Shown here: positions 10,861-23,000 of the stretch, piece after piece | Position numbering within the stretch: the first letter of the stretch is position 1 | How the letters are laid out: each line of letters opens with the position of its first letter | Assembly: GCA_950295325.1 (NCBI GenBank) | Contig: OX485806.1 | Location: 40,426,001-40,490,000 of the forward strand | Origin: Polytrichum commune | Taxonomy: Eukaryota; Streptophyta; Polytrichopsida; Polytrichales; Polytrichaceae | Reading direction: 5' to 3' | Length of the DNA stretch: 64,000 bases | Program-made: the position numbers and the translations under genes | The notes under the pieces: model-generated | Seen by the model: only the letters and a program-made list of their open reading frames with translations | The model's database searches: none | What the model was told of the DNA's origin: nothing

Positions 10861-13800
10861 GACGTAGTCTCCAAGTTCATCTAGCTAGAGTTTCTTTTCA
10901 AGTAGTTGAAGTATTTGAAAGTTACTAAAGATTGAGGAAGTTATGCAAGTGTTATGTGTTATGTCTTTTCATTGACGATGTTGAATTTCCTTGTGAACTT
11001 ATCAAGAACATTGATGACATATGAGCAACGTTCTTTGGAAATTGTAAGTTTGCAACTTCATCTGCTTCCCGAACCCTTCTTGTCCGACTCCTTATTAGTC
11101 ATTCTTCCTTCACTTGTGCATCATAACAATTTTGGATGGTAGTTTACTTTCGGCAATTATGTAGTTGCACTCAACATAATCTGAGTATGTTCATGATCAA
11201 GCCTCCCTTAACGGGTCCATCAGTCACACGAGGGTGATTTTTTGTGCTCAAGAGTTCTAGTTGCTCAGGAGTTCCAGTTTGCATCTCGATAAAAAATCCC
11301 AATTTTGTAAATCTTTGTTTTTTCCAACTCCATCTATGTTTTCAACTCTAGCCATGGCACATCTTAGTGTCACCCACAAATTCAAACGCGGGTCACAAGT
11401 TCATCAACCTATGATTCCTAGTATGTTGTGTTCTCTGATGTAGGCCCTTATCCCCAATTTGCAAGAATGCTAAAGATACAAATGAGGAATTAGAGTCTGG
11501 AGTACATTGGACCAAAGGTTTGCAACATCGCTTTAGTCGAAGGTGGATGGGTCTTTCTGATAACGAGTATTTTATAGCGAGCTTTACCATAGCATTGGCT
11601 TCGGGTGGGGCCCATTACATTATCAATAGAAATTTCAAACTAGCACCCTTATTAGTGCAATTGGGACTTCATAAATTGGTCTGGATGTGATGTGGCAGGA
11701 ATTTGTCTCCTGCTTTGATCGGTGGTGCAATCTTGTCGGTTTTTGAATCTCTTCGGTGTCCGCAAAGTGTTCCAAAATCCAAATGGCGTTTCGCAAAGGC
11801 ATTATGCCGCAACTCAAGCTCATAGGTCCGAGGATAAATGAACATGGGTTATTGTGCCAATTTAAAGTCATGGCTTTTGTGCTGGTGTATACAAAGCAAT
11901 TGAGTTTGCATATGACTCCTTAGTTATGCATAATATTGGACATTCATCATAAATTAGAGTTTCTTGCACTGTAAATAGTAACAGATTTGTTGTCTCACGT
12001 GGACACATCGTTTGAACACATGTAAATTTTGCAATCTCTTCTCACCTGACCAGTTGTGGATATTGTTGGCAGACATTGGAGCCAATCTTACAGGTATTAA
12101 TCCATCAATGACTCCTTTGAATTTGTGTGGATTTCATTAACGTGTTTGTTTGTTGTTTATGACTATGTATATAGAAGAGTGCTCTAAGGTTTAAACTAGT
12201 GTTGGACTGGTGTCTAGGTGAATGCGTGTTATCAATATAGAATATGAACACCAATATCAAAGGACCTACCAAACCGGTATAAAAATTGTAAGTGAATTAG
12301 ATATTGATGCTTGGTGGATATCACAAGCTGAGATAATCTTTGTATACCCAAGTCATTATTTGGTCAATACAATCCAAATACCATATAGATAGTAGGGTTG
12401 TTTTACCTTGGTACGTAGGTCTTTGGATGGTATACAAACCCAAATGGTATCCAAATCAAATATATCGTCGCATAACTGTAGCCTAGTTGTTTAAGATAAT
12501 GTGAATTCCCCATTACATATATGCGTGTTGTATCATGCAAAGGTTATACCAGTCCAACACCGGTGAAGTATAGGGTTTCATTTACATGGTTTAGGTTGGA
12601 ATTTAGGGTTTACCGTCCATGCTTGAATGTGGTTGTTGGGACTTGCTAATACCAGATTGTTCTTAGACAAAAATTTCAGATGTGGTAATTTTGTGTGGAA
12701 AGTTGGATGCAAATATTGTTCACATTTTGTCCGAAATGATAATGGATGACAGGGATGGCACGAGGATGATGGTTATGGTCTACGGTTTCTTCACGGCTAG
12801 TGTTTGCTTCGTGCAGTATTATTCCGAGTGGACAGAGCAGGGGAGAGAGGCGCCACCGTGTGTTGGGAGTGCAGGAACGTCGTCACAATTACCACAAGGC
12901 AGGTGGTGTGAGCTTTTGTGTGCGAAAGGAGGGGTGTGTGTTGAGTAGGCGAAGTTTCTCTAAGAGTCAAGCTTGAGCCTGTCATGTTTTTTCTTTAAGA
13001 GGTTGTCCGCGGGCGTGTACATAACAAGATTGGTCAGGTTTGAGCTCATTCCTTCTATGTGCGGTCACCGTTTGGCCTCCGATTGGCTTCTGTTCGAATT
13101 GTCATCATGCATGCGAGGGCTTTCTGAAGTGTAGGGCTCTGTTTACATTGAGCTTTGATTCAATAACTAAAGAATCTCTTAGATTTCCAAGGAACGAATC
13201 ACCTCACATGTCTTGGGAAATAGTCTCCCGGTAGTAGTGGTGGGTGGGTGACGTGGAAGAAGATTTGCACATAAAGAGTTGATTGGTTTTTATATTGCAT
13301 AGAGTGTGATCTTGGTTGAGATATTATTTGGGCTCATTTGCACCATATTGACAGTCTTGATTGGAGTAGGGGCTAGAGTTATGCGTTGATTAGAATTTGA
13401 ATTCTTTAATGGTCTTTTGAAATCAAGTAATTTACATATTTAGATGATGATAAACAAATTTCCTACTATAATTTACTGACAATGTGAACCTGACTTTTTG
13501 TCTTTTACGGTTTTGAAAGAATTTATCTTTGGCAACTAATGAATGGAAGGTATGCAATTAAAAGCTTTACCAACTTGAATGTGCACCTTTATTTAATCCT
13601 TAAATTGTTGTGATCTTCAAATTTTGATGACTTTCTAGGTAATTTCATATCATTCATCTTCACTGCATCCATTGTCAATCCCCATTGAACTCAACACAAG
13701 GATGTCGATATGGGGCCTGGGTAGGGCACTCATACATGTATTTAATAACCCATCTGCGCCCAAAGGGTATTTATCATGGGGATATTTATCTAAGAAATTG

Positions 13801-14640
13801 GAATTCTTTACACCCTATCAATACAGATAAAACTAAATTTTGTCATTTTAGATGACCGTATTTGTATTTATAAAGTCGCAAGTGAACTAGTTTCTAGTAC
13901 CCTATGTTCCTTATAATTTTGATATTTGACCCCATGAATGACGAATCATAGGACTCTTGAAAGTTTGTAGTGAAAATTCAATAAACCATGTCTAGACTGA
14001 AGACATCAAACAATGTACCAAAACATAAAAACTTGAAGCATTATTAGGACCTCCTATGGTTCCAAAACAAACATCAAACAATGTTCAAATCAAATAAACT
14101 TGAAGCTAGCAAACTTGAGAGAAACACCAAAATAAAAAATATGAACATCTAAGCTCAATTCGATTCTCAACTCTTGTGTTTTTAAACACATTGGATAGCA
14201 ACAAAATTCATTTTTGTTAGGAACACATTGGATAGCAACATAACTTAGAAGTATTATACCTTGAACATCAAATCCCTCGTCATCCAAATTTTTCATTCGG
14301 GAATTTGGATTGAAAATGGATAGTTTTTCATCCATTGACCACCATAAAATGCATTGTATACCTCTGCCTCAATATGTTTTTCTCTACCTACTATTCCCAA
14401 CCCTATTTTAGATTGAAAGAATTGGATAAATTGATGCATTATATGGTACCTTTATTTTTTTATACACACAACTTTGTAATTGAAGAGGTGCTTCATTATA
14501 TCGAAGAATTGTATAAATTTTCTCAAAAATGAATAAAAAATACCCTAAATTCTTTCTCACATGGTTTAATAAATTTTCGCGAGTGCCCTACTTGGGATAT
14601 GGGGTTGAGGAACATGACAAAAATAGGAGTATAATTATCA
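10861..14640. other. Intergenic; one dispersed repeat, no gene recognised
   Basis: No protein domain is recognisable in any frame. About 11060-11260 is similar to 47940-48120 (GTGCATCATAACAAT(T/G)TTGGA, GTAGTTTACTTT(C/T)GGCAATTATGTA, AGTCACA), so it is a dispersed repeat of unknown type. A moderately GC-rich island at about 12680-13250 carries an 88-codon ORF without recognisable motifs. The rest is AT-rich. Confidence 0.5.
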
Positions 14641-14660
14641 ACTAACAGAAGAAGAAGAAG

Positions 14661-14687
14661 AACTCCGGCCCCTTTTAGGGGCCGGAG
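14661..14687 (-). other. Perfect 3'-terminal hairpin of the LINE
   Basis: ACTCCGGCCCCT, a TTT loop and AGGGGCCGGAGT form a 12-bp perfect stem with a 3-nt loop. It lies at the 3' end of the minus-strand LINE just before the (TTC)n tail. A degraded version is present in the 86-bp LINE stub at 6896-6930. Terminal 3' stem-loops are known to be recognised by the reverse transcriptase of stringent-type LINEs; that role here is inference. Confidence 0.8.
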
Positions 14688-14855
14688 TGAATACAGTGTT
14701 TGTTCGTAGGACACCCTAAGCCATACGCCAGGGTAATGGTGTTGGGTGTAATACTACTTCACCCTTTTCAGGGAGTAGACACTATGTTAGTAACTATGTT
14801 ACCGGTTTAACCGGTGATATGGGCTTTAGAGGTAAATATGTTGGGTCCTTAGGAT

Positions 14856-16118
14856 TTAATTAAAGTTTTGTAAATTGTTGATAGGTTGCTTATTCTCTAT
14901 CCGTCTTTTGTGGATTAGTATTGAGTGTGCATATTGTATGGCGATTATGTTGATTTGTTGAAATGTGTGCCTAATTTGTGATGTAGGGAGTTTGAGTTGT
15001 GTTTCTAGTGCCTTCATCGAGGGGATGTGAGTAGTGGCTCTGGCGCCTGATGCTAGTACTATGAGTGGGGCTACCTTCCATCCTCTTGTAGTGAGGTTGT
15101 TAATAAGTGGTTGATATTTCATGGTTTTCCTTTCTAGTGTTTCAGCGGAGAACTTGTCATTACAGTATGTGAATTCTATGTATTGTATAGTGATTTCTCG
15201 TGTGGGTGCTTCTGGTGGCGGAGAGTTATATGGGTGACCGATGACACATAATATGTCGGGTTTGAGCCGAGCATTGCAATGACAACGTTGGGTGTCGCAT
15301 GTGCATGGTAGTAGCCATGCGGGTACTGTGTTTTCTTGTGGGGAGTCGTTGTATATTCCTGCATTCATAACTATATAATGTATGGTAAGTTTATTTGAGA
15401 TGAGAAGTTTACGGATTTCCCAGGCAGCTTTGTTATGTCTATTTGTGATTAGTGCGTGAATGTGTTGTTGTTTACATTTAAGGAGTACATGTAACCATGT
15501 ATCTGCTTCTAATGAGTTACAAATTGGGCATGTGTGGGATGGGTATGCGGTTCTACCAAAGAAGAGTTGTTTCTTGGCATGTCCCATATATTGTGCAGTT
15601 CTGAATTTTACTAGGCATGTTTTTTGTTTATATGTGATAGCCGGATTGTTCCAAAAGTCATTTGATAATGCTTTGTCTATGTCTTTCTTGTCAAGCCATT
15701 TATGTAATTGGTGTGTTTGGGACGCCATAATTGTTAGGTTGTGCTTTTTGTCATATTCAAGGATGTATTTTCCGAGGTGTCGGATGGGGCCTTTATCTGG
15801 TGTGTCTTGCATTGAGTGCCACCAATTTTTTTGGAGATAATATGGAGTGGGGTGGGCATGTTCGTGTGTTGCTAGAGCATCTCTGTGTTCTAATGTACAT
15901 CCCATTTTAGCTAGTTTATCAGCTTGTTCATTGCCACTTATGTTCGTGTGGGCTTTGACTTTATGAAGTGTGGTGGTTTGTGTGCGGGCTTGCAACATTT
16001 TAACTATAGATTCAAGTATTTTCTTGTCTGGGTGGCTGTTATGTAGAGTTGGGTGTTTTGTTTGTGTGTTTATGAGATTAACATTATGTGTCTGCACTAT
16101 GAGAATTGTAACTTGCAA
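14856..16118 (-). pseudogene. LINE ORF2 C-terminus: RNase H, CCHC, RLE-like domain
   Basis: A 420-residue open frame with no ATG at its edge (opens with TTG after a stop at 16128-16130), so it is the tail of a longer protein. Residues 52-71 carry the end of an RNase H domain (HKVKAH...GNEQADKLAK), with the first catalytic part missing. Residues 197-215 form a CCHC motif of spacing C-x2-C-x9-H-x4-C. It is followed by a segment with KPDIL (286-290), IEFTYC (314-319) and an ERKTMKY block (329-335). This is the order and spacing expected of a PD-(D/E)xK restriction-like endonuclease of the type found in R2-like LINEs. In intact elements such proteins nick the target and prime reverse transcription. 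The domain pair RNase H plus RLE is unusual for plant L1-type LINEs and points to a Dualen/RandI-like group. RNase H is clear; the RLE call is moderate. Confidence 0.75.
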
Positions 16119-16130
16119 GAGGTAGCTTTA

Positions 16131-16875
16131 AGTTTTTGTAAGGGAAATTGAATGAAATGTTGCTTTCTTACACTTGATGACTTGCGTTTGGGTGACCACC
16201 CACTTTTAGCCCCAAGTGGCTTATATGATGATGCTAGGAAGTGACGAGTTACGTTGAGTTGATAACCTTACTTTAGTTTTCATTAAGTACAAATAACATA
16301 AAATAGGATTTGTTTTCTTTTATTTAAACTATAACTCCAAGTCTTATTTCGGCGGAGTAGGGTCTAGTTTTCATAAAGTGGACTCACTTGTGTTACGAAT
16401 GACGGACTATGAAATGTACCACACTTATGTAGTGTTAGGTGTATCGCATTTGTACCCGGGGAACAATATCGAATGTCACATTTTCAGAGATTGGGGAGTA
16501 TGTTGGAAAAATCTTGAATTAAGCATGATAGCCCCCAACTAAAGACAAAAAAAATGCATGTGCATACGGAACATAACTGAGGATGACCTTGGCATGTTTC
16601 ATATATTGGTAATAAGAGTGCACTTGGGGCCAAGACTAAGTAAAATTATATGCATTCATCTCTTATTGATTACTTTCATGACAATTTTTATGTAGTTGTT
16701 TGCATGTATTTTTATAGTTGTGGATATTTTAGGTCGTTGTTACTATGACTTGATGCAACATGGATGTTTGCAGACGGAGTGACCACTTTTATATGGTTGG
16801 AACTACGCATACTACCCCTTCTTTGGACATTTGTTCGCAATCAAGACCATTTGGTTGTTTAGCAAAGATTTCATC
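16131..16875. other. Upstream region of the kinase-NLR locus
   Basis: Non-coding, AT-rich. It should hold the promoter and 5' UTR of the kinase gene, but I see no confident TATA box or splice signals. The frame of exon 1 is open back to about 16831 but contains no ATG before 16876. Confidence 0.45.
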
Positions 16876-18531
16876 ATGGCGAAGCTTTTACAAAGGTTTT
16901 TTGAGCAACTATCAAGGTTTTGGAATTTTATTGGCACTTACTTTATGATGTTTTGGACATGTTGGCAAAGAGGAACCATTTCCAAATATAGTATTGGAGA
17001 TTTATTGCAATGGCATAAAGAAGAAATAAGTAGACTTGAAGAGACTTCGCATGGAAATGAAGTGTTGAATAAGAAGCAATGTAAACATCTTCTCACCCAG
17101 CTTAACAAAGTTGTAGAATGTGTTGGTGAGATTATGACATTGAGTAGTCAGGTGCAAGAGTTTGGTGTTGCACTTGAGGAGCTATGTCGCATTACACAAA
17201 GAATGGGAGTTGTGGTGCGTGAATGCGGGAATCAAAATCGGTGTCGAGCAATTGCATTCCAAATAAATAACAAGGAGGCGTTTCGAGAACTTGTGTCCGA
17301 TTTGAAGTGTTGTTGGGATGTGATATATGAGATGCATTCAGCAAGCCATCCAGGGTTGCATCCTTTGAGGTTTACCATTGAACTTGACATGCCCAACTTG
17401 AAAGAGATTGAACACGATGAAAAGGTTCTTCAAGAAACTCTCAAGGATGGTAGCAACCATGAATGGAGAGAATATTTACAGCAAAGATTGCGGGACTCGC
17501 GACTAGAAGGTGGAGAGCTCGATAGTGTGGAGGTTTTGCATGTTATTGATTCATTGAAACCAAAGCTTCTTAAAGAGATTGGGAAAGGAGCATATGGTGC
17601 AGTCTATGAATCATTATGGATGGGCTTTCAATGCGCAACAAAAATTTCGCAAGTGCCAAATTGTCACAATGAGATCGGTATTCTAGCAGGCTTGAGCCAT
17701 CCGAATCTCATCAAATTCATTTATTGTGGAGTTAGTGGGTGCTTAAATGAGTTATGTTCTTGGCCTCACGATCCTTTAGAAAAATGTAACGAAGAAAATT
17801 TGAATTTGGTGATGGAGTTCATGGACATGAGCTTGAGTGGCATGTTGAAGAAGCAATCTAAACCGTTATCATATCTTCTTGCAATTGATATCATGCATCA
17901 AATTGCAAGTGGCATGTGTTATCTTCATGACATGCATGTTGCCCATCTTGATTTAAATCCGGACAATGTGCTCATGAAATTTGATTCCATTAAAGGAGGA
18001 AAATTGAATTCTAGCCAATTTTTGGTCAAGTTGGCTGACTATGGCACTTCCAAAACTGAGGTTCAAAGCAAAATTCTCAAGAAACTAAATTGCGATCCTG
18101 TTGGTACAATTAAGTATATGGCGCCGGAGATAATCCAACAAAACCTAGAAACTCATGCAAGTCTATTTCATGCTGATGTATGGTCCTTTGCTATGACATG
18201 TTCAGAGATCTTGTCACAAACTGCTCCATTTGGGAGCAATTCCATGAAAACCAAAGATGTTTTAGAAAAAATTAAGGAATTTGAAAGGCCAGAATTGCCA
18301 ATGAATTGTGAAGAGCTTACGAGGTTGATTGAGGAATGTTGGGTGGAGGATCCTTTACAAAGGCCGACATTTTTTGGAATTTAAAAAAAATTGATAGCTT
18401 TGAAGAAAATGTTTTTGAGAGGAAGATACTCGGCAAACCTACGTCCAAAGTTTCAAAGGAATGGAGCCTTGCTCCAAAGGCACTCAAGAATTGAGAAGGC
18501 AAAGGAGGTCAAAGAGAAACCTATTATAGAG
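16876..18531 (+). CDS. Exon 1 of kinase-NB-ARC-LRR (PNL) gene: N-terminal domain and protein kinase
   Basis: The start is the ATG at 16876, first in frame (MAKLLQRFFEQL). Residues 1-230 form an alpha-helical N-terminal domain with cysteine-rich repeats of helix pattern, reminiscent of the HeLo/MCAfunc-type bundles that precede some plant kinases (inference). The kinase domain spans about 232-500: glycine loop GKGAYGAVYE (236-245), beta-3 lysine K256, catalytic loop HLDLNPDNV (D359, N364), DYG in place of DFG (D388), MAPE at the activation-segment end (418), then DVWSFAM and the subdomain XI motif DPLQRPTF. The HRD arginine is absent, so it is a non-RD kinase, as is common among immune kinases. 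The frame has one TAA at 18382-18384 and then continues for 49 codons (KKLIALKKMFLRGRY...) to a GT donor at 18532, phase 0. The TAA is either a disabling mutation or the end of a stand-alone kinase product. Confidence 0.85.
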
Positions 18532-18680
18532 GTGCGAACTGTTTTGGTGTTCAAATGCCAAATAAAAACTATTTTCATATGGATAGCTTGTCATTTTTAT
18601 TTATTTGGATTAAAATATAGGTCGTTGAGGATGTAATTTGAATCAAAAGTAGGTTCTAATTGCATGCATTGTTTATGTAG
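18532..18680 (+). other. Intron 1 (149 bp, phase 0)
   Basis: Donor GAG|GTGCGA at 18531/18532 and acceptor TTTATGTAG|GTGAAG at 18680/18681. Both sides are in phase 0: upstream KEKPIIE, downstream VKETTKQMNNKVVGL, leading straight into NB-ARC. The sequence is AT-rich and stops in the exon 1 frame. Predicted from sequence only. Confidence 0.75.
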
Positions 18681-19757
18681 GTGAAGGAAACAACAAAGCA
18701 AATGAACAACAAGGTGGTTGGTCTTCAACGAAACCTTACAAAAGTCAAGGATCGCCTCAAGGAAGTGAGGATTTTGGGTCTCATTGGCATGGGTGGAATT
18801 GGGAAGACTACATTGGCAAATGCTGTATTTGATGAATTGAAGTTTGCATACAATGCATCATGTTTTGTCAAAGACTTGAAGAATAAGAGTGATTCCCTTG
18901 AGATTTTATGTGACATGTTAATAGACTTTGGAAAAGATCGTGAAAGCCTCCCAACAAATTTGGTGGATGCACAAACCATGTTGAAGCAATTTATGGTTGG
19001 TAAGAAGGTTCTCATAATATTGGATGATATCAAGGATCAAGGTCAACTAGATACTCTTCTCCATCGGGATATTTTGAGTGACAATGCGGGCATCACATTG
19101 ATTATAACAACCCGCGATTGGGACAAGATTAAAGACCGTGTCGAAGAGAAGGGCAAAATTGAGGTGGACACATTGGATGGAAATGCAGCAAAGGAGCTTT
19201 TTATCCATCATTCATGTGGGACCGGAGGTTATTTACCAGCTGAATTTTGTGATATAGGAGGAAGAATAGTGAAAGCTTGCAGTGGTTTGCCTTTAAGCCT
19301 AGGAGTATTGGGTGCATTTTTGCGGGATAAATGGAGGTTGCGAAGCTGGGAGCGAGCATTACAAAGAATCAATAGGGGAAGATGTTTGGATGGTAACAAA
19401 GAAGAATTTGAAGACACGAAACTTTGGAGCACATTGAGAATAAGCTTTGATGGATTGGGAATGCATGAAAAAAAAATGTTTTTGGACATAGCATGCTTCT
19501 TTTGCAATGATGTTTGCCCTGAAGGCATGTCAATAGATAGAGCCTTGCACGCGTGGACCATTAAAGGTATCCCGCAAATAGAATCGTTCAAAGTGTTGAT
19601 AGAGTGGTCATTGGTAAATGTTGATAGATATAGAAACATAAAAATGCACGACCAACTACGTGACATGGGACGAATGATTGTGGAAACATATGAAGAATAT
19701 TTGGGCACTCGAGTTTGGAGTGTTGACTCAATTCCTTCAACTCAATCTGCAAGAAAG
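18681..19757 (+). CDS. Exon 2 of the PNL gene: NB-ARC nucleotide-binding switch
   Basis: A 359-codon exon covering a complete NB-ARC module: the ATP/ADP switch that converts recognition by the LRRs into oligomerisation. Motifs in order (exon residues): P-loop GMGGIGKTT (36-44, lysine 42), kinase-2 KKVLIILDDI, RNBS-B LIITTRD, GLPL as CSGLPLSLGVLG, RNBS-D as FLDIACFF, and MHD as IKMHDQLRDMGR. FLDIACFF and the aspartate ending kinase-2 (LDD rather than LDDVW) are of the TIR-type class, although the N-terminus here is a kinase and not a TIR domain. All key residues are intact and the frame has no lesion. The exon ends at AAG|GTATGA in phase 0; reading past it gives a stop within two codons. Context and motif order support an intracellular immune receptor. 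Confidence 0.93.
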
Positions 19758-20008
19758 GTATGAATTGATACGAAATGATTTTTAGACAATGTTTGTTCAA
19801 CGTAACCTTTGTAAAGTGTATAAAAACCAAATGTGCAATTTGATTTAGATTTTATTTGACGGTTAATTTCAAGTTTATGACGGTCAAGATATTCATAATC
19901 AATTTAGATTCTTCTTTTGTCTTTGCAATGGATTACTTTATTTCATCATGCTACAAACCAATATATGATTCTATTAATAATTTATATGTTTTGATACGAT
20001 TTGTACAG
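19758..20008 (+). other. Intron 2 (251 bp, phase 0)
   Basis: Donor AAG|GTATGA at 19757/19758 and acceptor TTTGTACAG|CTTGCAAAG at 20008/20009. The downstream exon begins LAKQGTNKVEGILYK. The same intron is recognisable at about 4675-4942 in the broken paralogue, where both splice sites are mutated; that supports its placement. Confidence 0.82.
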
Positions 20009-23000
20009 CTTGCAAAGCAGGGAACCAATAAAGTGGAAGGTATATTATATAAAATATCACAACGCCATCTAAATTATTATTTACATTTGGATCTACGCAA
20101 CCTTCGACTATTGTCAATTCATGATCCTATGGACAATGCATCAACTGCCTACCAATTATTCAAAGTATTTCTTTCACAAGTTCAAGAACATTCATGTCAA
20201 TTGAAAGCCATATATATCAATGGTCTCTTTCAACAATTGCCTCAACAACTATGGGAATTGCGTTCATTGGAAAGCTTTGATTTAAAGGGATTGAAAATGC
20301 TTGAAGCATTGGACGAGGGACTTGGAAACTTGACTTCCTTGACGAACCTTCATCTTCATGGATGTTTCGGGTTGACAACATTACCTGAGGGACTTGGAAA
20401 CCTCATTTTTTTGACGCATCTTGGTTTGGTAGGATGCACAAGCTTGACAACATTACCCAAAGGATTTGGAAACCTCACTTCCTTGACGGAGCTTGATTTG
20501 AATCAATGCTCAAGGTTGACCACATTACCCGAGGGACTTGAAAACCTCACTTCTTTGACGTGGCTTAATTTGAGTGCATGCTCAAGCTTGACCACATTAC
20601 CCGAGGGACTTGGAAACCTCACTTCTTTGACGTGGCTTAATTTGAGTGCATGCTCAAGCTTGACCACATTACCCGAGGGACTTGGAAACCTCACTTCTTT
20701 GACGTGGCTTAATTTGAGTGCATGCTCAAGCTTGACCACATTACCTGAGGGACTTGGAAACCTCACTTCTTTGACGTGGCTTAATTTGAGTTCATGCTCA
20801 AGCTTGACCACATTACCCGAGGGACTTGGAAACCTCATTTCTTTAACGGGGCTCAATTTGAATAAATGCTCAAGCTTGAAAACATTACCCGAGGGACTTG
20901 GAAACCTCTCTTCTTTGAAGGAGCTTTATTTGTGCCAATGTTCAAGCTTGACAACATTACCCGAGGGACTTGGAAACCTCACTTCATTGACGGGGTTTTA
21001 TTTGAACGGATGTTCAAGCTTGACAATATTACCCGAGGGACTTGGAAACCTTACTTCTTTGATGAAACTTGAGTTAGGCAAATGTTCAAGCTTGACAATA
21101 TTACCCGAGGGACTTGGAAACCTTACTTCTTTGATAAAACTTGAGTTATGCAGATGTTCAAGCCTGACAACATTACCCGAGGGACTTGGAGACCTCACTT
21201 CTTTGACGTGTCTTGGTTTGAAGGGATGCTCAAGCTTGACAACAATACCTGAGGGACTTGGAAACCTCACTGCTTTGACGGGGCTCTATTTGTGGGAATG
21301 TTCAAGATTGAGAACATTACCTAAGGGACTTGGAAACCTAATTTCTTTGATGAAACTTGAGTTGAAATATTGCCCATGGTTAACCACATTACCCGAGGGC
21401 CTTGGAAACCTCTCTTCGTTAACACAACTTACTCTGAGTGAATGCTCAAGCTTGACAACATTACCCGACGGACTTGGAAACCTCACTTCTTTGACGTGGC
21501 TTGATTTGAGTGCATGCTCAAGGTTGACCACATTACCCAACGGACTTGGAAACCTCACTTCTTTGACGGAGCTTAATTTGAATCAATGCTCAAGGTTGAC
21601 CACATTACCCGAGGGACTTGGAAACCTCACTTCTTTGACACGGCTTAGTATGGGTAATTGCTCAAGCTTGACAACAATACCCGAGGGACTTGGAAACCTC
21701 ACTTCTTTGACTGAGCTTAATTTGAATCAATGCTCAAGCTTGACAACATTACCCGAGGGACTTGGAAACCTCACTTCTTTAACGGAGCTTAATTTGAGTC
21801 AATGCTCAAGCTTGACAACATTACTCGAGGGACTTGGAAACCTCACTTCTTTGACATGTCTTGATTTGAATGCATGCTCAAGCTTGACAACATTACCGGA
21901 GGGATTTGGAAACCTCACTTCTTTGACATGTCTTGATTTGAATGCATGCTCACGCTTGACAACATTACCGGAGGGATTTGGAAACTTCACTTCTCTGACA
22001 AAGCTTGGTTTGAAAAAATGCTTAAGCTTATCAACATTAACTGAGGGACTTGAAAACCTCTCTTCTTTGCAGGAGCTTTATTTGTGCCAATGTTCAAACT
22101 TGACAACATTACCCGAGGGACTTGGAAACCTCACTGCTTTGACGGGGCTCTATTTGTGGGGATGTTCAAGCTTGACAACATTACCCGAGGGACTTGGAAA
22201 CCTCACTTCTTTGAGGAAGCTTGATTTGGAAGAATGCTCAAAATTGACAACATTACCCAAAGGATTTGAAAACCTCACTTCTTTGACGGAGCTTAATTTG
22301 AATCAATGCTCAAGCTTGACAACATTACCTGAGGGACTTGGAAACCTCACTTCTTTGACGGAGCTTAATTTGAATCAATGCTCAAGCTTGACAACATTAC
22401 CTAAGGGACTTGGAAACCTAACTTCTTTGACATGTCTTGATTTGAATGCATGCTCAAGCTTGACAACATTACCCGAGGGACTTGGAAACCTCACTGCTTT
22501 GACAGGGCTCTATTTGTGGGGATGTTCAAGCTTGACAACATTACCTGAGGGACTTGGAAACCTCACTTCTTTGAGGAAGCTTGATTTGGAAGAATGCTCA
22601 AAATTGACAACATTACCCAAAGGATTTGGAAACTTCACTTCTTTAATCGAGCTTGGTTTGCGCGGATGTTTGAGCTTGACAACATTACCCAAGGCACTTG
22701 GAAACCTCATTTCTTTGACGCAACTTGGTTTGAAAAAATGTTTAAGCTTAACAACATTACCCGAGGCAATTGGAAACCTCTCTTCTTTGCAGGAGCTTTA
22801 TTTGTGCCAATGTTCAAACTTGACAACATTACCCGAGGGACTAGGAAACCTCACAGCTTTGACGGGGCTCTGTTTGAATGAATGTTCAAGCTTGACAACA
22901 TTACCCGAGGGGCTTGGAAACCTCACTTCTTTGACATGGCTTGATATGAATAAATGCTCAAGCTTGACCACCTTACCCCAGGGCCTTGGAAACCTCAATT

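Larger units (their letters stand above)
14641..16130 (-). mobile_element. 5'-truncated LINE (non-LTR retrotransposon), 3' part
   Basis: On the minus strand the element contains the C-terminal part of an ORF2-like protein (14856-16118), a roughly 165-bp 3' UTR, a terminal hairpin at 14661-14687 and a short (TTC)n tail next to TAACAG at 14641-14660. No reverse transcriptase or N-terminal endonuclease is present to the right. The frame meets a stop at 16128-16130 and LINE sequence ends there, which is ordinary 5' truncation. I could not find an unambiguous target-site duplication. Confidence 0.82.
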
